Source: Streptomyces novaecaesareae
GTDB lineage: Bacteria; Actinomycetota; Actinomycetes; Streptomycetales; Streptomycetaceae
Direction: 5' to 3'
DNA: 64,000 bases
NCBI RefSeq assembly: GCF_000716875.1
Contig: NZ_JNWQ01000029.1
Coordinates: 1 to 64,000 of the forward strand
Positions 8,866-18,686 of this stretch are shown here, in pieces (positions within the stretch are counted from its first letter, which is position 1; each line of letters begins with the position of its first letter). The notes beneath the pieces are model-generated. The model did no database searches. It was not told the DNA's origin and saw only the letters and a program-made list of their open reading frames with translations. The position numbers and the translations under genes are program-made.

Positions 8866-8938
8866 GCCCCCGTTGTGTAGCGGCCTAGCACGCTGCCCTC
8901 TCACGGCAGTAGCGCCGGTTCGAATCCGGTCGGGGGTA
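8866..8938 (+). tRNA. tRNA-Glu (CTC), copy 3 of 3
   Basis: 73 nt, identical to the two preceding copies. Its downstream spacer differs from theirs, having a GCCGATGGGC/GCCCATCGGC hairpin in place of the short GATCCC hairpin. Confidence 0.96.
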
Positions 8939-8952
8939 CTTCAGAGCAGGAA

Positions 8953-8974
8953 GCCGATGGGCTCGCCCATCGGC
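8953..8974 (+). terminator. Hairpin between tRNA-Glu copy 3 and tRNA-Gln copy 2
   Basis: 10-bp arms GCCGATGGGC (8953-8962) and GCCCATCGGC (8965-8974), followed by CCTTGCTTTG. It may be a partial terminator or a processing signal. No separate promoter was seen before the second tRNA-Gln, so complete termination here is doubtful. Confidence 0.4.
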
Positions 8975-8987
8975 CCTTGCTTTGTGT

Positions 8988-9059
8988 TGGGGTATGGTGT
9001 AATTGGCAGCACGAGTGATTCTGGTTCATTTAGTCTAGGTTCGAGTCCTGGTACCCCAG
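8988..9059 (+). tRNA. tRNA-Gln (CTG), copy 2
   Basis: 72 nt, identical to the copy at 8551, with anticodon CTG. It closes the five-gene array Gln-Glu-Glu-Glu-Gln. Confidence 0.96.
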
Positions 9060-9073
9060 CCAGAAATTGGAAA

Positions 9074-9097
9074 GGCCCCGGTAACCGGGGTCTTTTT
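9074..9097 (+). terminator. Rho-independent terminator of the tRNA cluster
   Basis: CCCCGG (9076-9081) and CCGGGG (9085-9090) with loop TAA, extended by GG/TC pairs and followed by TTTTT (9093-9097). This is one of the few classical terminators with a U-tract in the window. Confidence 0.85.
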
Positions 9098-9120
9098 GCA
9101 TTGTGCGGTAAATGCTGTCG

Positions 9121-9152
9121 AAGGGCCCCGCTCGACTCCGAGCGGGGCCCTT
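9121..9152. terminator. Bidirectional terminator between tRNA cluster and ndgR
   Basis: A 13-bp perfect stem AAGGGCCCCGCTC (9121-9133) and GAGCGGGGCCCTT (9140-9152), loop GACTCC. The symmetric A/T ends suit termination from both sides, serving the tRNA cluster and the convergent ndgR. Confidence 0.75.
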
Positions 9153-9219
9153 CTGCGTTTTCGGTGGGGGAGGGGGTGGCGGAAAGCGGTGGGTGGGGGA
9201 TCCGCCCCGGGCGGCCGGG

Positions 9220-9933
9220 TCAGCTGCGGCGGAGGGCCTCGGTGAGCCGGTTCGCGGCCTCGATGATGGCCTGGGCGTGCAGGCGGCCCGGGTGGCGGGT
9301 CAGCCGCTCGATCGGGCCGGAGACGGAGACGGCGGCCACCACGCGGTTGGAGGGGCCGCGGACGGGCGCGGAGACGGACGCGACGCCCGGCTCCCGCTCG
9401 CCGATCGACTGGGCCCAGCCGCGCCGCCGGACGCCGCTCAGCGCGGTGGCGGTGAAACGGGCGCCCTGGAGGCCGCGGTGGAGCCGCTCGGGCTCCTCCC
9501 AGGCCAGCAGGACCTGGGCGGCCGAGCCGGCCTTCATCGGCAGGGTGCTGCCGACCGGGACGGTGTCCCGCAGGCCGGAGAGCCGCTCGGCGGCGGCGAC
9601 GCAGATCCGCATCTCGCCCTGGCGGCGGTAGAGCTGTGCGCTCTCGCCGGTGACGTCGCGCAGGTGGGTCAGGACCGGGCCCGCGGTGGCGAGCAGCCGG
9701 TCCTCGCCCGCGGCGGCGGAGAGTTCGGACAGGCGGGGGCCGAGGATGAAGCGCCCCTGCATGTCCCTGGTGACCAGACGGTGGTGTTCGAGTGCGACGG
9801 CGAGTCGGTGGGCCGTGGGGCGCGCCAGACCGGTGGCGGCGACCAGCCCCGCCAACGTGGCGGGGCCCGACTCCAGTGCGCTCAGCACCAGAGCGGCCTT
9901 GTCGAGAACGCCGACGCCGCTAGTGTTGTCCAT
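9220..9933 (-). CDS. ndgR: IclR-family regulator NdgR
   Basis: 237 aa. N-terminal winged HTH (about 8-60: [20 protein letters not shown], then [20 protein letters not shown]) and a C-terminal IclR effector domain, with [12 protein letters not shown] and [21 protein letters not shown] as recognisable blocks. Its position divergent from leuCD identifies it as NdgR/AreB, known in Streptomyces as a regulator of leucine and other amino acid biosynthesis and of antibiotic production. Its ATG at 9933 lies only 6 bases from a palindrome that is a probable operator, suggesting autoregulation and control of leuC from the same site. It ends against a bidirectional terminator. Confidence 0.93.
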   Translation of the reverse strand: MDNTSGVGVLDKAALVLSALESGPATLAGLVAATGLARPTAHRLAVALEHHRLVTRDMQGRFILGPRLSELSAAAGEDRLLATAGPVLTHLRDVTGESAQLYRRQGEMRICVAAAERLSGLRDTVPVGSTLPMKAGSAAQVLLAWEEPERLHRGLQGARFTATALSGVRRRGWAQSIGEREPGVASVSAPVRGPSNRVVAAVSVSGPIERLTRHPGRLHAQAIIEAANRLTEALRRS

Positions 9934-9939
9934 GCCCTA

Positions 9940-9964
9940 AGACTGCAGTCTCAGTCTGCGAGAC
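9940..9964. promoter_or_regulatory. Probable NdgR operator between ndgR and leuC
   Basis: A perfect 12-bp palindrome AGACTGCAGTCT (9940-9951) is followed at once by GTCT-GCG-AGAC (9954-9964), so four AGAC/GTCT half-sites lie within 25 bases. The location in the ndgR-leuC divergent region is where NdgR is known to act. Assignment to NdgR is inference. Confidence 0.55.
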
Positions 9965-10167
9965 GCAAGTTCAATCTTCCGGGAAAAGCGCCACTCTGGA
10001 AGGCAGCAGCCCGGGAGACAACCAGGATGGGGCCTCGTTCGAGTGTCCGCATCGTGGACAGCGATCCGGCGTGCAGGTCGTGCGAACGCGCCCCCGCACT
10101 GGGCGGCACACGCTTTGACCTCGACGACACGAGAAGGCCGGCAACGCGGCCGGCTGGAGGGAATCCG

Positions 10168-11607
<1,440 letters not shown>

Positions 11608-11610
11608 GCC

Positions 11611-12207
11611 ATGGAGAAGTTCACCACCCACACCGGCCGGGCCGTCCCGCTGCGCCGCAGCAACGTGGACACCGACCAGATCATCCCGGCCCACTGGCTC
11701 AAGAAGGTCACCCGATCCGGTTTCGAGGACGGGCTGTTCGAGGCCTGGCGCAAGGACGAGTCGTTCATCCTCAACCGGCCCGAGCGGCAGGGCGCCACGG
11801 TCCTGGTGGCCGGCCCCGAGTTCGGCACCGGCTCCTCCCGCGAGCACGCTGTCTGGGCGCTGCAGAACTACGGTTTCCACGCGGTCATCTCGTCCCGCTT
11901 CGCCGACATCTTCAGGGGCAACTCGCTGAAGAACGGCCTGCTCACGGTCGTCCTGCCGCAGGAGACCGTCGAGCGGCTCTGGGCGCTCACCGAGAGTGAC
12001 CCTTCGGCCGAGATCACCGTTGACCTGGAGGCGCGCGAAGTGCGCGCCGAGGGCGTCGTGGCCTCCTTCGAACTGGACGACAACGTCCGGTGGCGGCTGC
12101 TCAACGGCCTGGACGACATCAGCATCACGCTGCAGAACGAGGCCGACATCGCGGCCTTCGAGGCGACCCGCCCGGCGTTCAAGCCCCGCACTCTGCCGGT
12201 CGCCTGA
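11611..12207 (+). CDS. leuD: 3-isopropylmalate dehydratase small subunit
   Basis: 198 aa, ATG three bases after leuC. Swivelling domain of the isopropylmalate isomerase. [14 protein letters not shown] at the start and [17 protein letters not shown] in the middle are the family signatures. Length matches the usual bacterial LeuD of about 200 residues. Co-transcribed with leuC and followed by a strong terminator. Confidence 0.97.
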   Translation: MEKFTTHTGRAVPLRRSNVDTDQIIPAHWLKKVTRSGFEDGLFEAWRKDESFILNRPERQGATVLVAGPEFGTGSSREHAVWALQNYGFHAVISSRFADIFRGNSLKNGLLTVVLPQETVERLWALTESDPSAEITVDLEAREVRAEGVVASFELDDNVRWRLLNGLDDISITLQNEADIAAFEATRPAFKPRTLPVA

Positions 12208-12240
12208 GTTCCCTTCAGAACAAGCATTCTGACGATCCGC

Positions 12241-12280
12241 CGGATGGCCCGCGCCCCCCTCGGGGGGGCCGGGCCATCCG
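12241..12280 (+). terminator. Terminator of leuCD
   Basis: CGGATGGCCC (12241-12250) pairs with GGGCCATCCG (12271-12280), and an inner C6/G7 stem extends the hairpin. It lies 33 bases after leuD. Confidence 0.8.
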
Positions 12281-12389
12281 GCGTTCCGGAGCACGAGTTA
12301 GCGCCGGGGCCCGCCCCGGATTGCCCATTTGGCTTTGCGGAAGAGGGCCCCGCGCAAGTACAACTGCGGGTAGATGGCACAATCAGTAC

Positions 12390-12737
12390 ATGCACCGGCA
12401 CCATGAACCTCCGTACGCGGGCGGCGAACCCGCGGCTGAGGACTCCATGGGCCGGCCATCCGAACGCCGAATTGACGATCGGCCGGACGTCACCTCCGCG
12501 CCAGCTGAGGGGCCGGACGACCAGGAAGTCGCAGCGCTCTACGCGCTCGTGGCCGAGCGGTTGAAGCAAGCTCACGCCCGCGTGCATGCGCTGAACGTGT
12601 CTGCCGATGCAAAGACCGCTCTCACCCGTCAACTCCTCATCGTCACCGAGACCGCCAAGCGCGATCTTCCGGAGGCGGCAAGGCGGTTGAGTCGCTTTGT
12701 ACATGACCTCGACGAGGGGCGCCCGCCGCTCGGCTGA
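12390..12737 (+). CDS. Small helical protein of unknown function (115 aa)
   Basis: 115 aa from the ATG at 12390. The first 40 residues are charged and low in structure. Residues about 43-110 are strongly helical (EVAALYALVAERLKQAHARVHAL, then a second helix from DAKTALTRQLLIVTETAKRDL) and probably form a helical hairpin. There is no obvious ribosome binding site, so it may be leaderless. It sits between leuCD and hupS, the position where I remember a conserved unknown gene in Streptomyces. The name and function are unknown. Confidence 0.7.
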   Translation: MHRHHEPPYAGGEPAAEDSMGRPSERRIDDRPDVTSAPAEGPDDQEVAALYALVAERLKQAHARVHALNVSADAKTALTRQLLIVTETAKRDLPEAARRLSRFVHDLDEGRPPLG

Positions 12738-12791
12738 GGTCGCCGACGCGCAAATCCATTGCGACACTAGGGTGATTCGCGCGTTTGGTAA

Positions 12792-12820
12792 TTGAAAGTC
12801 CGCAGATACATACCTAACGT
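12792..12820 (+). promoter_or_regulatory. Promoter of hupS
   Basis: TTGAAA (12792-12797), 17-base spacer, TAACGT (12815-12820). The leader of about 45 bases contains a small hairpin CGGATG-GAAT-CATCCG before the AGGGGA ribosome binding site. Confidence 0.6.
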
Positions 12821-12870
12821 GCGAAAAGAACGGATGGAATCATCCGGCGCCCGTTTCCGAAGGGGAAGAC

Positions 12871-13596
12871 GTGAACAAGGCTCAGCTTGTCGAAGCGGTG
12901 GCCGAGCAGCTGGGCGGTCGCAAGGCTGCCGCAGAGGCCGTCGACGCAGTGCTCGACACCATGGTCCGTGCCGTCGTGGCCGGTGACCGGGTCTCGGTCA
13001 CCGGGTTCGGCACCTTCGAGAAGGTGGAGCGCTCCGCGCGCTTCGCCCGCAACCCGCAGACCGGCGAGCGCGTCAAGGTCAAGAAGACCTCGGTGCCCCG
13101 CTTCCGCCCGGGCCAGGGCTTCAAGGACCTGGTCAGCGGCAGCAAGAAGCTGCCGAAGGAGGGCCCCTCGGTGAAGAAGGCCCCCAAGGGCTCCCTCACC
13201 CCGGGCAAGACCGGCGTGGCCGCCACCCCGGCCGCCAAGCGTGCCGCCACCAAGCGTGCCGCCACCGCTGCCGCCGCCGCTCCGGCCACCAAGAAGGCCG
13301 CCGCCAAGAAGGCGACCACCACGGCTGCCGCCAAGAAGACCACGGCCACCGCCGCGAAGAAGGCGACCACCGCCAAGAAGACCGCTGCGAAGACCACCGC
13401 CGCCGCCGCCAAGAAGACCACGGCGACCGCGACCAAGAAGACGGCCGCCGCCGCCAAGAAGGCGACCACCACGGCTGCCGCCAAGAAGACCACGGCCACC
13501 GCCGCGAAGAAGGCGACCGCCACGGCCAAGAAGACGGCTCCGGCGAAGAAGACCGCCACCCGCAAGACCACCGCGCGCAAGACCACTGCCAAGTAA
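12871..13596 (+). CDS. hupS: HU-family nucleoid protein with Lys/Ala-rich tail (HupS)
   Basis: 241 aa, GTG start after AGGGGA. Residues 1-90 are a complete HU domain (MNKAQLVEAVAEQLGG, VTGFGTFEKVERSARFARNP, then the DNA-arm sequence FRPGQGFKDLV). Residues about 95-241 are a basic tail of AKK/TAAAKK/ATTAKK repeats resembling histone H1, the architecture of Streptomyces HupS, which acts in spore nucleoid compaction. The tail repeats are also visible in the DNA as degenerate GCCAAGAAG repeats, and its length is likely to vary between strains by slippage. The tail here is somewhat longer than the S. coelicolor protein as I remember it. Confidence 0.95.
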   Translation: MNKAQLVEAVAEQLGGRKAAAEAVDAVLDTMVRAVVAGDRVSVTGFGTFEKVERSARFARNPQTGERVKVKKTSVPRFRPGQGFKDLVSGSKKLPKEGPSVKKAPKGSLTPGKTGVAATPAAKRAATKRAATAAAAAPATKKAAAKKATTTAAAKKTTATAAKKATTAKKTAAKTTAAAAKKTTATATKKTAAAAKKATTTAAAKKTTATAAKKATATAKKTAPAKKTATRKTTARKTTAK

Positions 13597-13631
13597 GTCC
13601 CGCGCGACCGTCCTCGGACGGCCTTCGGCCT

Positions 13632-13682
13632 AGAGCCGCGGCACCCCTTCCGCGAATTGCGGAGACCGGTCGCCGCGGCTCT
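13632..13682 (+). terminator. Terminator of hupS
   Basis: Arms AGAGCCGCGGC (13632-13642) and GCCGCGGCTCT (13672-13682) enclose an inner hairpin CCGC-GAATT-GCGG. It is followed by TTCGATTT. Confidence 0.75.
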
Positions 13683-13793
13683 TTCGATTTCCGGGCGCTC
13701 AGTCAGGATTCGACGGCGTGCGCCAGCACCGGGCGGTCGGCGGTGAAGTGCCTGGTGGGGGCGCCCCGGCGGGCCGGCCCCCGGGTGCGGCGG

Positions 13794-14015
13794 TCAGCCT
13801 TCGGCGGGGTCCGGGAAGGTCTGCAGCGTCACGAAGACCACCCGGCGGGCCTCGCCGGTGCCCTCGGTGCGGATCCGCACCCGCTGGCCGGGCCGCAGCA
13901 GCCGCAGGCCGCCGGCGTCGAAGGCGGCCGCGTCGAACGGCACCGGGGTCCCGTCGTCGAGCAGCACGGAGCCGGCCCGGGTGGCGGGGTCGAAGGTGAA
14001 CGCGGTGGCCTGCAT
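13794..14015 (-). CDS. Small beta-rich protein, cold-shock-like fold suspected (73 aa)
   Basis: 73 aa from the ATG at 14015. MQATAFTFDPATRAGSVLLDDGT, then PVPFDAAAF, then LRPGQRVRI describe a small beta-barrel pattern reminiscent of cold-shock/OB proteins, with the expected 'dgs-i-f-d-dG' rhythm. The RNP motifs of true cold shock proteins are not present. It lies upstream of hupS on the opposite strand and next to cofC. Longer starts back to 14195 would run into cofC. Function unknown. The OB-like fold is an inference. Confidence 0.65.
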   Translation of the reverse strand: MQATAFTFDPATRAGSVLLDDGTPVPFDAAAFDAGGLRLLRPGQRVRIRTEGTGEARRVVFVTLQTFPDPAEG

Positions 14016-14115
14016 GCCAGCAGCATAGCGAGCGGGCCGGTACGGCCCCGGGGTCAGGACGGCCGTTCCCGGGGGCCGGGACCGTACGGCGGTCAGGCGG
14101 CGGTCGGGGCGGCGG

Positions 14116-14808
14116 TCAGGACAGGCGCAGGCGGGCGAACAGCGCGCTGGTGTGCGGGCCGAGGCCGAGTGCCGCGGCCTCGCCGAGATCCGCACCGGTG
14201 TCGACGTCCCGGCGCACCGACTCCACCGCCGCGAGCCGTAGTTCGAGCGCCCCGCCGGCCGCGTGCCGGGCCCGCGAGCCGTCCCCGAAGGCAGGGGAGA
14301 GCGGGCGGCCCGGGGCGCAGGCGAGCAGGGTGGTGCCGAGACCGGGGGAGTCCGGCAGGAACGCCCGGCCGTCCGGCGGCACGGCGCCCAGCACCCGGGC
14401 CAGTTCGGCCGGGCGCAGGGCCGGCAGGTCCGCGGAGAGGGCGGCCAGCGGGGCCTGCGGGGCGAGTGCCAGGGCGGCCGAGGCGCCGTGCGCCAGCGCC
14501 CGGTTGAGGCCGCCGCCGGGCTCGTCGGCGACCACCCGCGCGCCGAGCGCGGCCAGCCTGGCGCCGGCGGTGGCGTCGCGGGTGACCACCAGGACGCGGG
14601 CGACGCCGGGGGTGGCCAGCGCGGCGGTGGCCGTGTCCAGCGCGAAGGACAGCGCCAGGTCGGCCCGGTGCGGCCCGGCGTACGGGGCGAGTCTGCTCTT
14701 CGCCAGGGCGAGCGGCTTGAGCGGGAGCACCAACGACCAGCCGGCGGTGGGTGCGGCGGGCGCGACGGGCTCGCTGGGGCGTACGGTGTCCTGGGTCATC
14801 GGCGTCAT
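14116..14808 (-). CDS. cofC: 2-phospho-L-lactate (phosphoenolpyruvate) guanylyltransferase
   Basis: 230 aa from the ATG at 14808. A second ATG at 14799 is equally possible. Blocks WSLVLPLKPLALAKSRL (nucleotide-binding N-terminus), VLVVTRDATAGARLAALGA, ADEPGGGLNRALAHG and LAALSADLPAL identify CofC, the guanylyltransferase of coenzyme F420 synthesis, which in actinobacteria activates phosphoenolpyruvate. LSADLP carries the metal-binding aspartate. A cofC gene close to hupS fits the order I remember in Streptomyces. It appears to be a single-gene unit on the minus strand. Confidence 0.9.
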   Translation of the reverse strand: MTPMTQDTVRPSEPVAPAAPTAGWSLVLPLKPLALAKSRLAPYAGPHRADLALSFALDTATAALATPGVARVLVVTRDATAGARLAALGARVVADEPGGGLNRALAHGASAALALAPQAPLAALSADLPALRPAELARVLGAVPPDGRAFLPDSPGLGTTLLACAPGRPLSPAFGDGSRARHAAGGALELRLAAVESVRRDVDTGADLGEAAALGLGPHTSALFARLRLS

Positions 14809-15029
14809 TGTGACGCTGGTCCCGGAGCCCTCGCCAGGCCGTCCGAACTGTGCGGACGTGCGTTTGATCACGCCTGCCCGGCGGGTTGGCGCGGTCGCTC
14901 GACAGCCGGCGAGCGGGCGGGCGAGACTGGTCCGCGCCCGTGGCCCGGTCACCGCTCGTCCCGGTGCCGGCCACCGGGAGGACATGACCGCGGCACCCCA
15001 CGTGCCGCATCGGATGAGAAGGAGCTGGG

Positions 15030-15860
15030 GTGGCCCGCCGCTCGTACGCCAAGTTCGGCAACGCCGACTACGGCATCTGGTACCGCTTCGCGGCCGTGCT
15101 GGTGAAGCCGGTGACGACCGCCCTGGTGAAGCCCGACTGGCGGGGCTGGGAGCACCTTCCGAAGGAAGGCGGCTTCATCGCCGCGGTGAACCACAATTCG
15201 ATCATCGACCCGGTGATCTACGCGCACTGGCAGTACAACAGCGGCCGCCCGCCGCGCATTCTCGGCAAGTCCTCGCTGTTCTCGATTCCTTTCATCGGAT
15301 TCATGCTCCGCAAGACCGGCCAGATTCCGGTGTTCCGTGATTCCACCGATGCCGCGCAGGCGTTCCGGGCCGCGATCGACGCCGTCAACAGCGGCCAGTG
15401 CGTGCAGTTCTACCCGGAGGGAACGCTCACCCGGGATCCGGACCTGTGGCCGATGACCGGCAAGAGCGGGGTCGCCAGGGTCGCGCTGATGACCGGCGCG
15501 CCCGTCATCCCGGTCGCGCACTGGGGCGCGCACGAGATCATCCCGCCGTACGGCCGGCCCGGCTACGGGAAGGGCAAGTTCAACCTCTTCCCGCGCCACA
15601 GGGTGACCGTCGCGGCCGGGCCGCCGGTGGACCTGAGCCGGTACCAGGGCCAGGAGCTCACCACCCAGGTGCTCGCCGACGCGACGGAGGACATCATGAC
15701 GGCGATCACCGCCGTGCTGGCCGAGGTCCGCGGCGAGGAGGCGCCGGCCGAGCGCTACGACATGCGCAAGGCCGCCCGGCAGCGCGCCGCGGCGGCACTG
15801 GCCGAGCGCCGGCGCGCCAAGGGCGAGCCGGGCAAGGGCGTCGAGGAGGCCGGGAAGTGA
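15030..15860 (+). CDS. 1-acyl-sn-glycerol-3-phosphate acyltransferase (PlsC family)
   Basis: 276 aa, GTG start after AAGGAG. The PlsC acyltransferase domain carries the catalytic NHNSIID (the HX4D box in the form HNSIID), the [14 protein letters not shown] block, and [13 protein letters not shown] as the substrate-binding EGT motif. It acylates lysophosphatidate or a related acceptor at the membrane in phospholipid synthesis. The C-terminus is a basic Arg/Ala-rich helix. Its stop overlaps the start of gpsA by 4 bases (GTGA), giving a glycerophospholipid pair whose two products act in the same pathway. Confidence 0.93.
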   Translation: MARRSYAKFGNADYGIWYRFAAVLVKPVTTALVKPDWRGWEHLPKEGGFIAAVNHNSIIDPVIYAHWQYNSGRPPRILGKSSLFSIPFIGFMLRKTGQIPVFRDSTDAAQAFRAAIDAVNSGQCVQFYPEGTLTRDPDLWPMTGKSGVARVALMTGAPVIPVAHWGAHEIIPPYGRPGYGKGKFNLFPRHRVTVAAGPPVDLSRYQGQELTTQVLADATEDIMTAITAVLAEVRGEEAPAERYDMRKAARQRAAAALAERRRAKGEPGKGVEEAGK

Positions 15861-16861
15861 CCCGCTGCGCAGTGATGGGGACCGGCTCCTGGGGCACCGC
15901 GTTCGCGATGGTGCTCGCCGACGCCGGCTGCGAGGTCGTGCTCTGGGCCCGCCGCCAGGACCTGGTGGACGCCGTCAACTCCACGCACGAGAACCCGGAC
16001 TACCTGCCCGGCATCCGGCTGCCCGACACCGTCCGGGCCACCACCGACGCCGCCGAGGCGCTGGCCGGCGCCGACTTCGCGGTGCTGGTGGTGCCCTCGC
16101 AGACGCTGCGCGACAACCTCGCCGCCTGGACGCCGCTGATCGAGCCGCAGACCGTGCTGGTCAGCCTGATGAAGGGCATCGAACTCGGCACCGCCAAGCG
16201 GATGAGCGAGGTGATCGACGAGGTCACCAAGGTCGGCCCGGAGCGCGTCGCGGTGGTCAGCGGGCCCAACCTGGCCAAGGAGATCGCCAACCGGCAGCCC
16301 GCGGCCAGTGTCGTCGCCTGCGCGGACGAGGCCGTCGCCAAGCGGCTCCAGGCGGCCTGCCACACGCCGTACTTCCGGCCGTACACCAACACCGACGTGG
16401 TGGGCTGCGAACTCGGCGGCGCCGTCAAGAACGTGATCGGCCTGGCGGTCGGCATGGCGGCCGGCATGGGGCTCGGCGACAACACCAAGGCGACGCTGAT
16501 CACCCGCGGGTTGGCCGAGACCACCCGGCTCGGCGAGGTGCTGGGCGCCGACCCGCACACCTTCGCCGGGCTCGCCGGGATGGGCGACCTCGTCGCCACC
16601 TGCTCCTCGCCGCTGTCCCGCAACAACACCTTCGGCATGAACCTGGGCCGGGGCATGTCGCTGGAGGAGACCATCGCGGCCACCCGGCAGACCGCGGAGG
16701 GCGTCAAGTCCTGTGAGTCGGTGCTGGACCTGGCCCGGCGCAACGGGGTCGACATGCCGATCGTCGAGGCCGTGGTGGACGTCGTGCACAACGGACGGCC
16801 GACCCAGGAGGCGCTGCGGGCGCTGATGTCGCGCTCGGCGAAGGCCGAGCGGCGGCGCTGA
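15857..16861 (+). CDS. gpsA: Glycerol-3-phosphate dehydrogenase [NAD(P)+]
   Basis: 334 aa from a GTG overlapping the acyltransferase stop. A GxGxxG-type Rossmann motif ([11 protein letters not shown]) at residues 7-17, the central [10 protein letters not shown] block, the catalytic lysine in [20 protein letters not shown], and [19 protein letters not shown] are all present. It makes sn-glycerol 3-phosphate for phospholipid synthesis. The coupling to a PlsC-type acyltransferase fits this role. Confidence 0.96.
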   Translation: MTRCAVMGTGSWGTAFAMVLADAGCEVVLWARRQDLVDAVNSTHENPDYLPGIRLPDTVRATTDAAEALAGADFAVLVVPSQTLRDNLAAWTPLIEPQTVLVSLMKGIELGTAKRMSEVIDEVTKVGPERVAVVSGPNLAKEIANRQPAASVVACADEAVAKRLQAACHTPYFRPYTNTDVVGCELGGAVKNVIGLAVGMAAGMGLGDNTKATLITRGLAETTRLGEVLGADPHTFAGLAGMGDLVATCSSPLSRNNTFGMNLGRGMSLEETIAATRQTAEGVKSCESVLDLARRNGVDMPIVEAVVDVVHNGRPTQEALRALMSRSAKAERRR

Positions 16862-16934
16862 CACCCCGGGAGGACGTGCTCGCCGGGGCGGTTGACGTCC
16901 CGGAAACACCTCGCACGGTAGTCTCAAACCCGAT

Positions 16935-18080
16935 ATGAGCATCGAACAATCCTCCCCGAACCCGTCCGCCCCGAAGCCGCGCGTCGCGCTGGTCTTCGGC
17001 GGGCGCAGCTCCGAGCACGCCATCTCGGTCTCCACCGCGGGCAGTGTGCTCAGGTCGATCGACCGCGACAAGTACGACGTGCTGCCGATCGGCATCACCC
17101 ACGAGGGCCGCTGGGCGCTGACCAGCGACGAGCCGGCCCGGATGGCCATCACCGACGGCAAGCTGCCGGACGTGGCCAACGTCGCGGAGGCCGTCGACGG
17201 GCAGGTCGCGCTGCCGGTCGCCCCGGGCAACCGGGAGGTGCTGCTCAGCGAGCCGGGCAGCGCGCCCAAGGCCCTCGGCGAGGTCGACGTGGTGTTCCCG
17301 CTGCTGCACGGCCCCTGGGGCGAGGACGGCACCCTGCAGGGCCTGCTGGAGCTCTCCGGCATCCCGTACGTGGGCAACGGCGTGCTGGCCAGCGCGGCCG
17401 GCATGGACAAGGAGTTCGCCAAGCGGATCCTGGCCTCGCACGGTCTGAACGTCGGCCGCTACACCATCGTGCGGCCGCGCGACTGGGAGACCGAGGCGGG
17501 CCGCGCGGCGGTGCGCGAGCGGGCCGGCGAACTCGGACTGCCGCTGTTCGTGAAGCCCTGCCGGGCCGGCTCCAGCATCGGCATCACCAAGGTCAAGGAC
17601 CTGGCCGACCTCGACGCCGCGATCGAGGAGGCCCGCCGGCACGACCCCAAGCTGATCATCGAGGCGGGCGTGACCGGCCGCGAGATCGAGTGCGGCGTGC
17701 TGGAGTTCGAGGACGGTCCGCGGGCCAGCGTGGCCGGCGAGGTCCTGGTCGGCGACGGCTTCGACTTCTACGACTTCGAGGCCAAGTACATCGACTCCTC
17801 CGACGTGCAGATCCCGGCGAACCTCACCCCGGAGGAGCTCGCCGAGATCCGGCGCCAGGCCGTCGAGGCCTTCGAGGCGTTCGGCTGCGAGGGCCTGGCC
17901 CGGGTGGACTTCTTCCTGCTGGAGGACGGCACCTGGATGATCAACGAGATCAACACCATGCCCGGCTTCACCCCGATCTCGGCCTACCCGAAGATGTGGG
18001 AGGCCAGCGGGGTCTCGTACCCGGAGCTGATCGACCGGCTGCTGCAGACGGCGCTGCGGCGCTCGACCGGTCTGCGCTAG
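16935..18080 (+). CDS. ddl: D-alanine--D-alanine ligase
   Basis: 381 aa. ATP-grasp ligase forming D-Ala-D-Ala for peptidoglycan. Blocks: VALVFGGRSSEHAISVSTA at the N-terminus, LHGPWGEDGTLQGLLEL, LFVKPCRAGSSIGI as the ATP-grasp strand, and MINEINTMPGFTPISAYPKMW at the C-terminus with the Mg-binding Glu/Asn. Serine-type omega loop region GDGFDFYDFEAKYID is consistent with the D-Ala (vancomycin-sensitive) type rather than D-Ala-D-Lac. A TAGTCT sequence 10 bases upstream of the start resembles a -10 element of a near-leaderless transcript, although the best -35 (TTGACG at 16892) is 21 bases away. Confidence 0.97.
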   Translation: MSIEQSSPNPSAPKPRVALVFGGRSSEHAISVSTAGSVLRSIDRDKYDVLPIGITHEGRWALTSDEPARMAITDGKLPDVANVAEAVDGQVALPVAPGNREVLLSEPGSAPKALGEVDVVFPLLHGPWGEDGTLQGLLELSGIPYVGNGVLASAAGMDKEFAKRILASHGLNVGRYTIVRPRDWETEAGRAAVRERAGELGLPLFVKPCRAGSSIGITKVKDLADLDAAIEEARRHDPKLIIEAGVTGREIECGVLEFEDGPRASVAGEVLVGDGFDFYDFEAKYIDSSDVQIPANLTPEELAEIRRQAVEAFEAFGCEGLARVDFFLLEDGTWMINEINTMPGFTPISAYPKMWEASGVSYPELIDRLLQTALRRSTGLR

Positions 18081-18086
18081 CGGCCC

Positions 18087-18133
18087 GTACGGCGGAGGGC
18101 GGGCCGGGAACTCCCGGTCCGCCCTCGCCGTAC
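18087..18133. terminator. Bidirectional terminator between ddl and the DUF3515 gene
   Basis: A long stem: GTACGGCGGAGGGCGGGCC... (from 18087) pairs with ...CCGCCCTCGCCGTAC (to 18133), with one bulged G and one G-T pair. The loop is ACT. It lies between convergent genes. Confidence 0.8.
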
Positions 18134-18148
18134 GTCGCGGCGTCCGGC

Positions 18149-18667
18149 TCAGCCGGGGACGTTGGCCTTGACCAGCGGGGTGAGCGCGGCGGCCGGGTCG
18201 AAGGGGTTCCGGGCGGCCCCGGCCGGGACGGTCACCTCGACGTAGGCGGCGCGCATGGTCGTCACGAAGCGGTAGCCGCCGTCGTCGAGCTTCTGCGACC
18301 ACCAGGTGACGTCGTCGACGGTCGGGGACCAGTCCTTGGCGTGCTCGCCGTCCAACTCCTCCGGCCGGTCGATGCCGCAGCGCAGCACCGTCCGGGGCGA
18401 GCTGTCCCAGGCGGCCACGTACGGCGAGGCGGGCGACGGGTCCTTGCGGGCGTGCCCGAGCAGCTCCGGCGGCAGCGCGGCGGCCAGCGCCTTGCAGTAG
18501 CCGGCCGCCTTGCCGCCCGGGCTCGGGACCTCGACCTTCGGATCGGCCGGGCCCCAGCTGCCGACCAGCGCGACGACGGCGCAGGTCAGCGCGACGGGCA
18601 GGGCCAGCCAGCGGATCGGCGCCGGCAGGGTGGTCAGCGCCTGGGGGACACGGAGTTCTCTGGCCAC
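18149..18667 (-). CDS. DUF3515 membrane-anchored protein
   Basis: 172 aa. One N-terminal membrane segment (about 20-37, WLALPVALTCAVVALVG) is followed by an extracytoplasmic domain. Features are a conserved YCKALAAALP stretch, LRCGID and DVTWWSQ. The two cysteines (YCKAL, LRCGI) could form a disulfide. This matches the DUF3515 family found next to ddl in actinobacteria, and no function is established. It is convergent with ddl, with a shared terminator between them. The neighbourhood hints at a cell envelope role, which is inference only. Confidence 0.85.
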   Translation of the reverse strand: MARELRVPQALTTLPAPIRWLALPVALTCAVVALVGSWGPADPKVEVPSPGGKAAGYCKALAAALPPELLGHARKDPSPASPYVAAWDSSPRTVLRCGIDRPEELDGEHAKDWSPTVDDVTWWSQKLDDGGYRFVTTMRAAYVEVTVPAGAARNPFDPAAALTPLVKANVPG

Positions 18668-18686
18668 CCGCCGATGGTAGCCGGGA

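Noticed and set aside
8598..8904. Minus-strand ORFs with repeated RVRGQRARPLHNGG-like blocks
   Set aside because: They are antisense readings of the three tRNA-Glu genes. The repeated peptide comes from the tandem tRNA copies.
8667..8938. About 99-bp tandem repeats that could look like a CRISPR array
   Set aside because: Each unit is a complete tRNA-Glu. The spacers are short, similar and structured, and no cas genes are nearby.
13260..13590. Regularly spaced short repeats (GCCAAGAAG) as a possible repeat array
   Set aside because: They encode the Lys/Ala tail of HupS and keep its reading frame.
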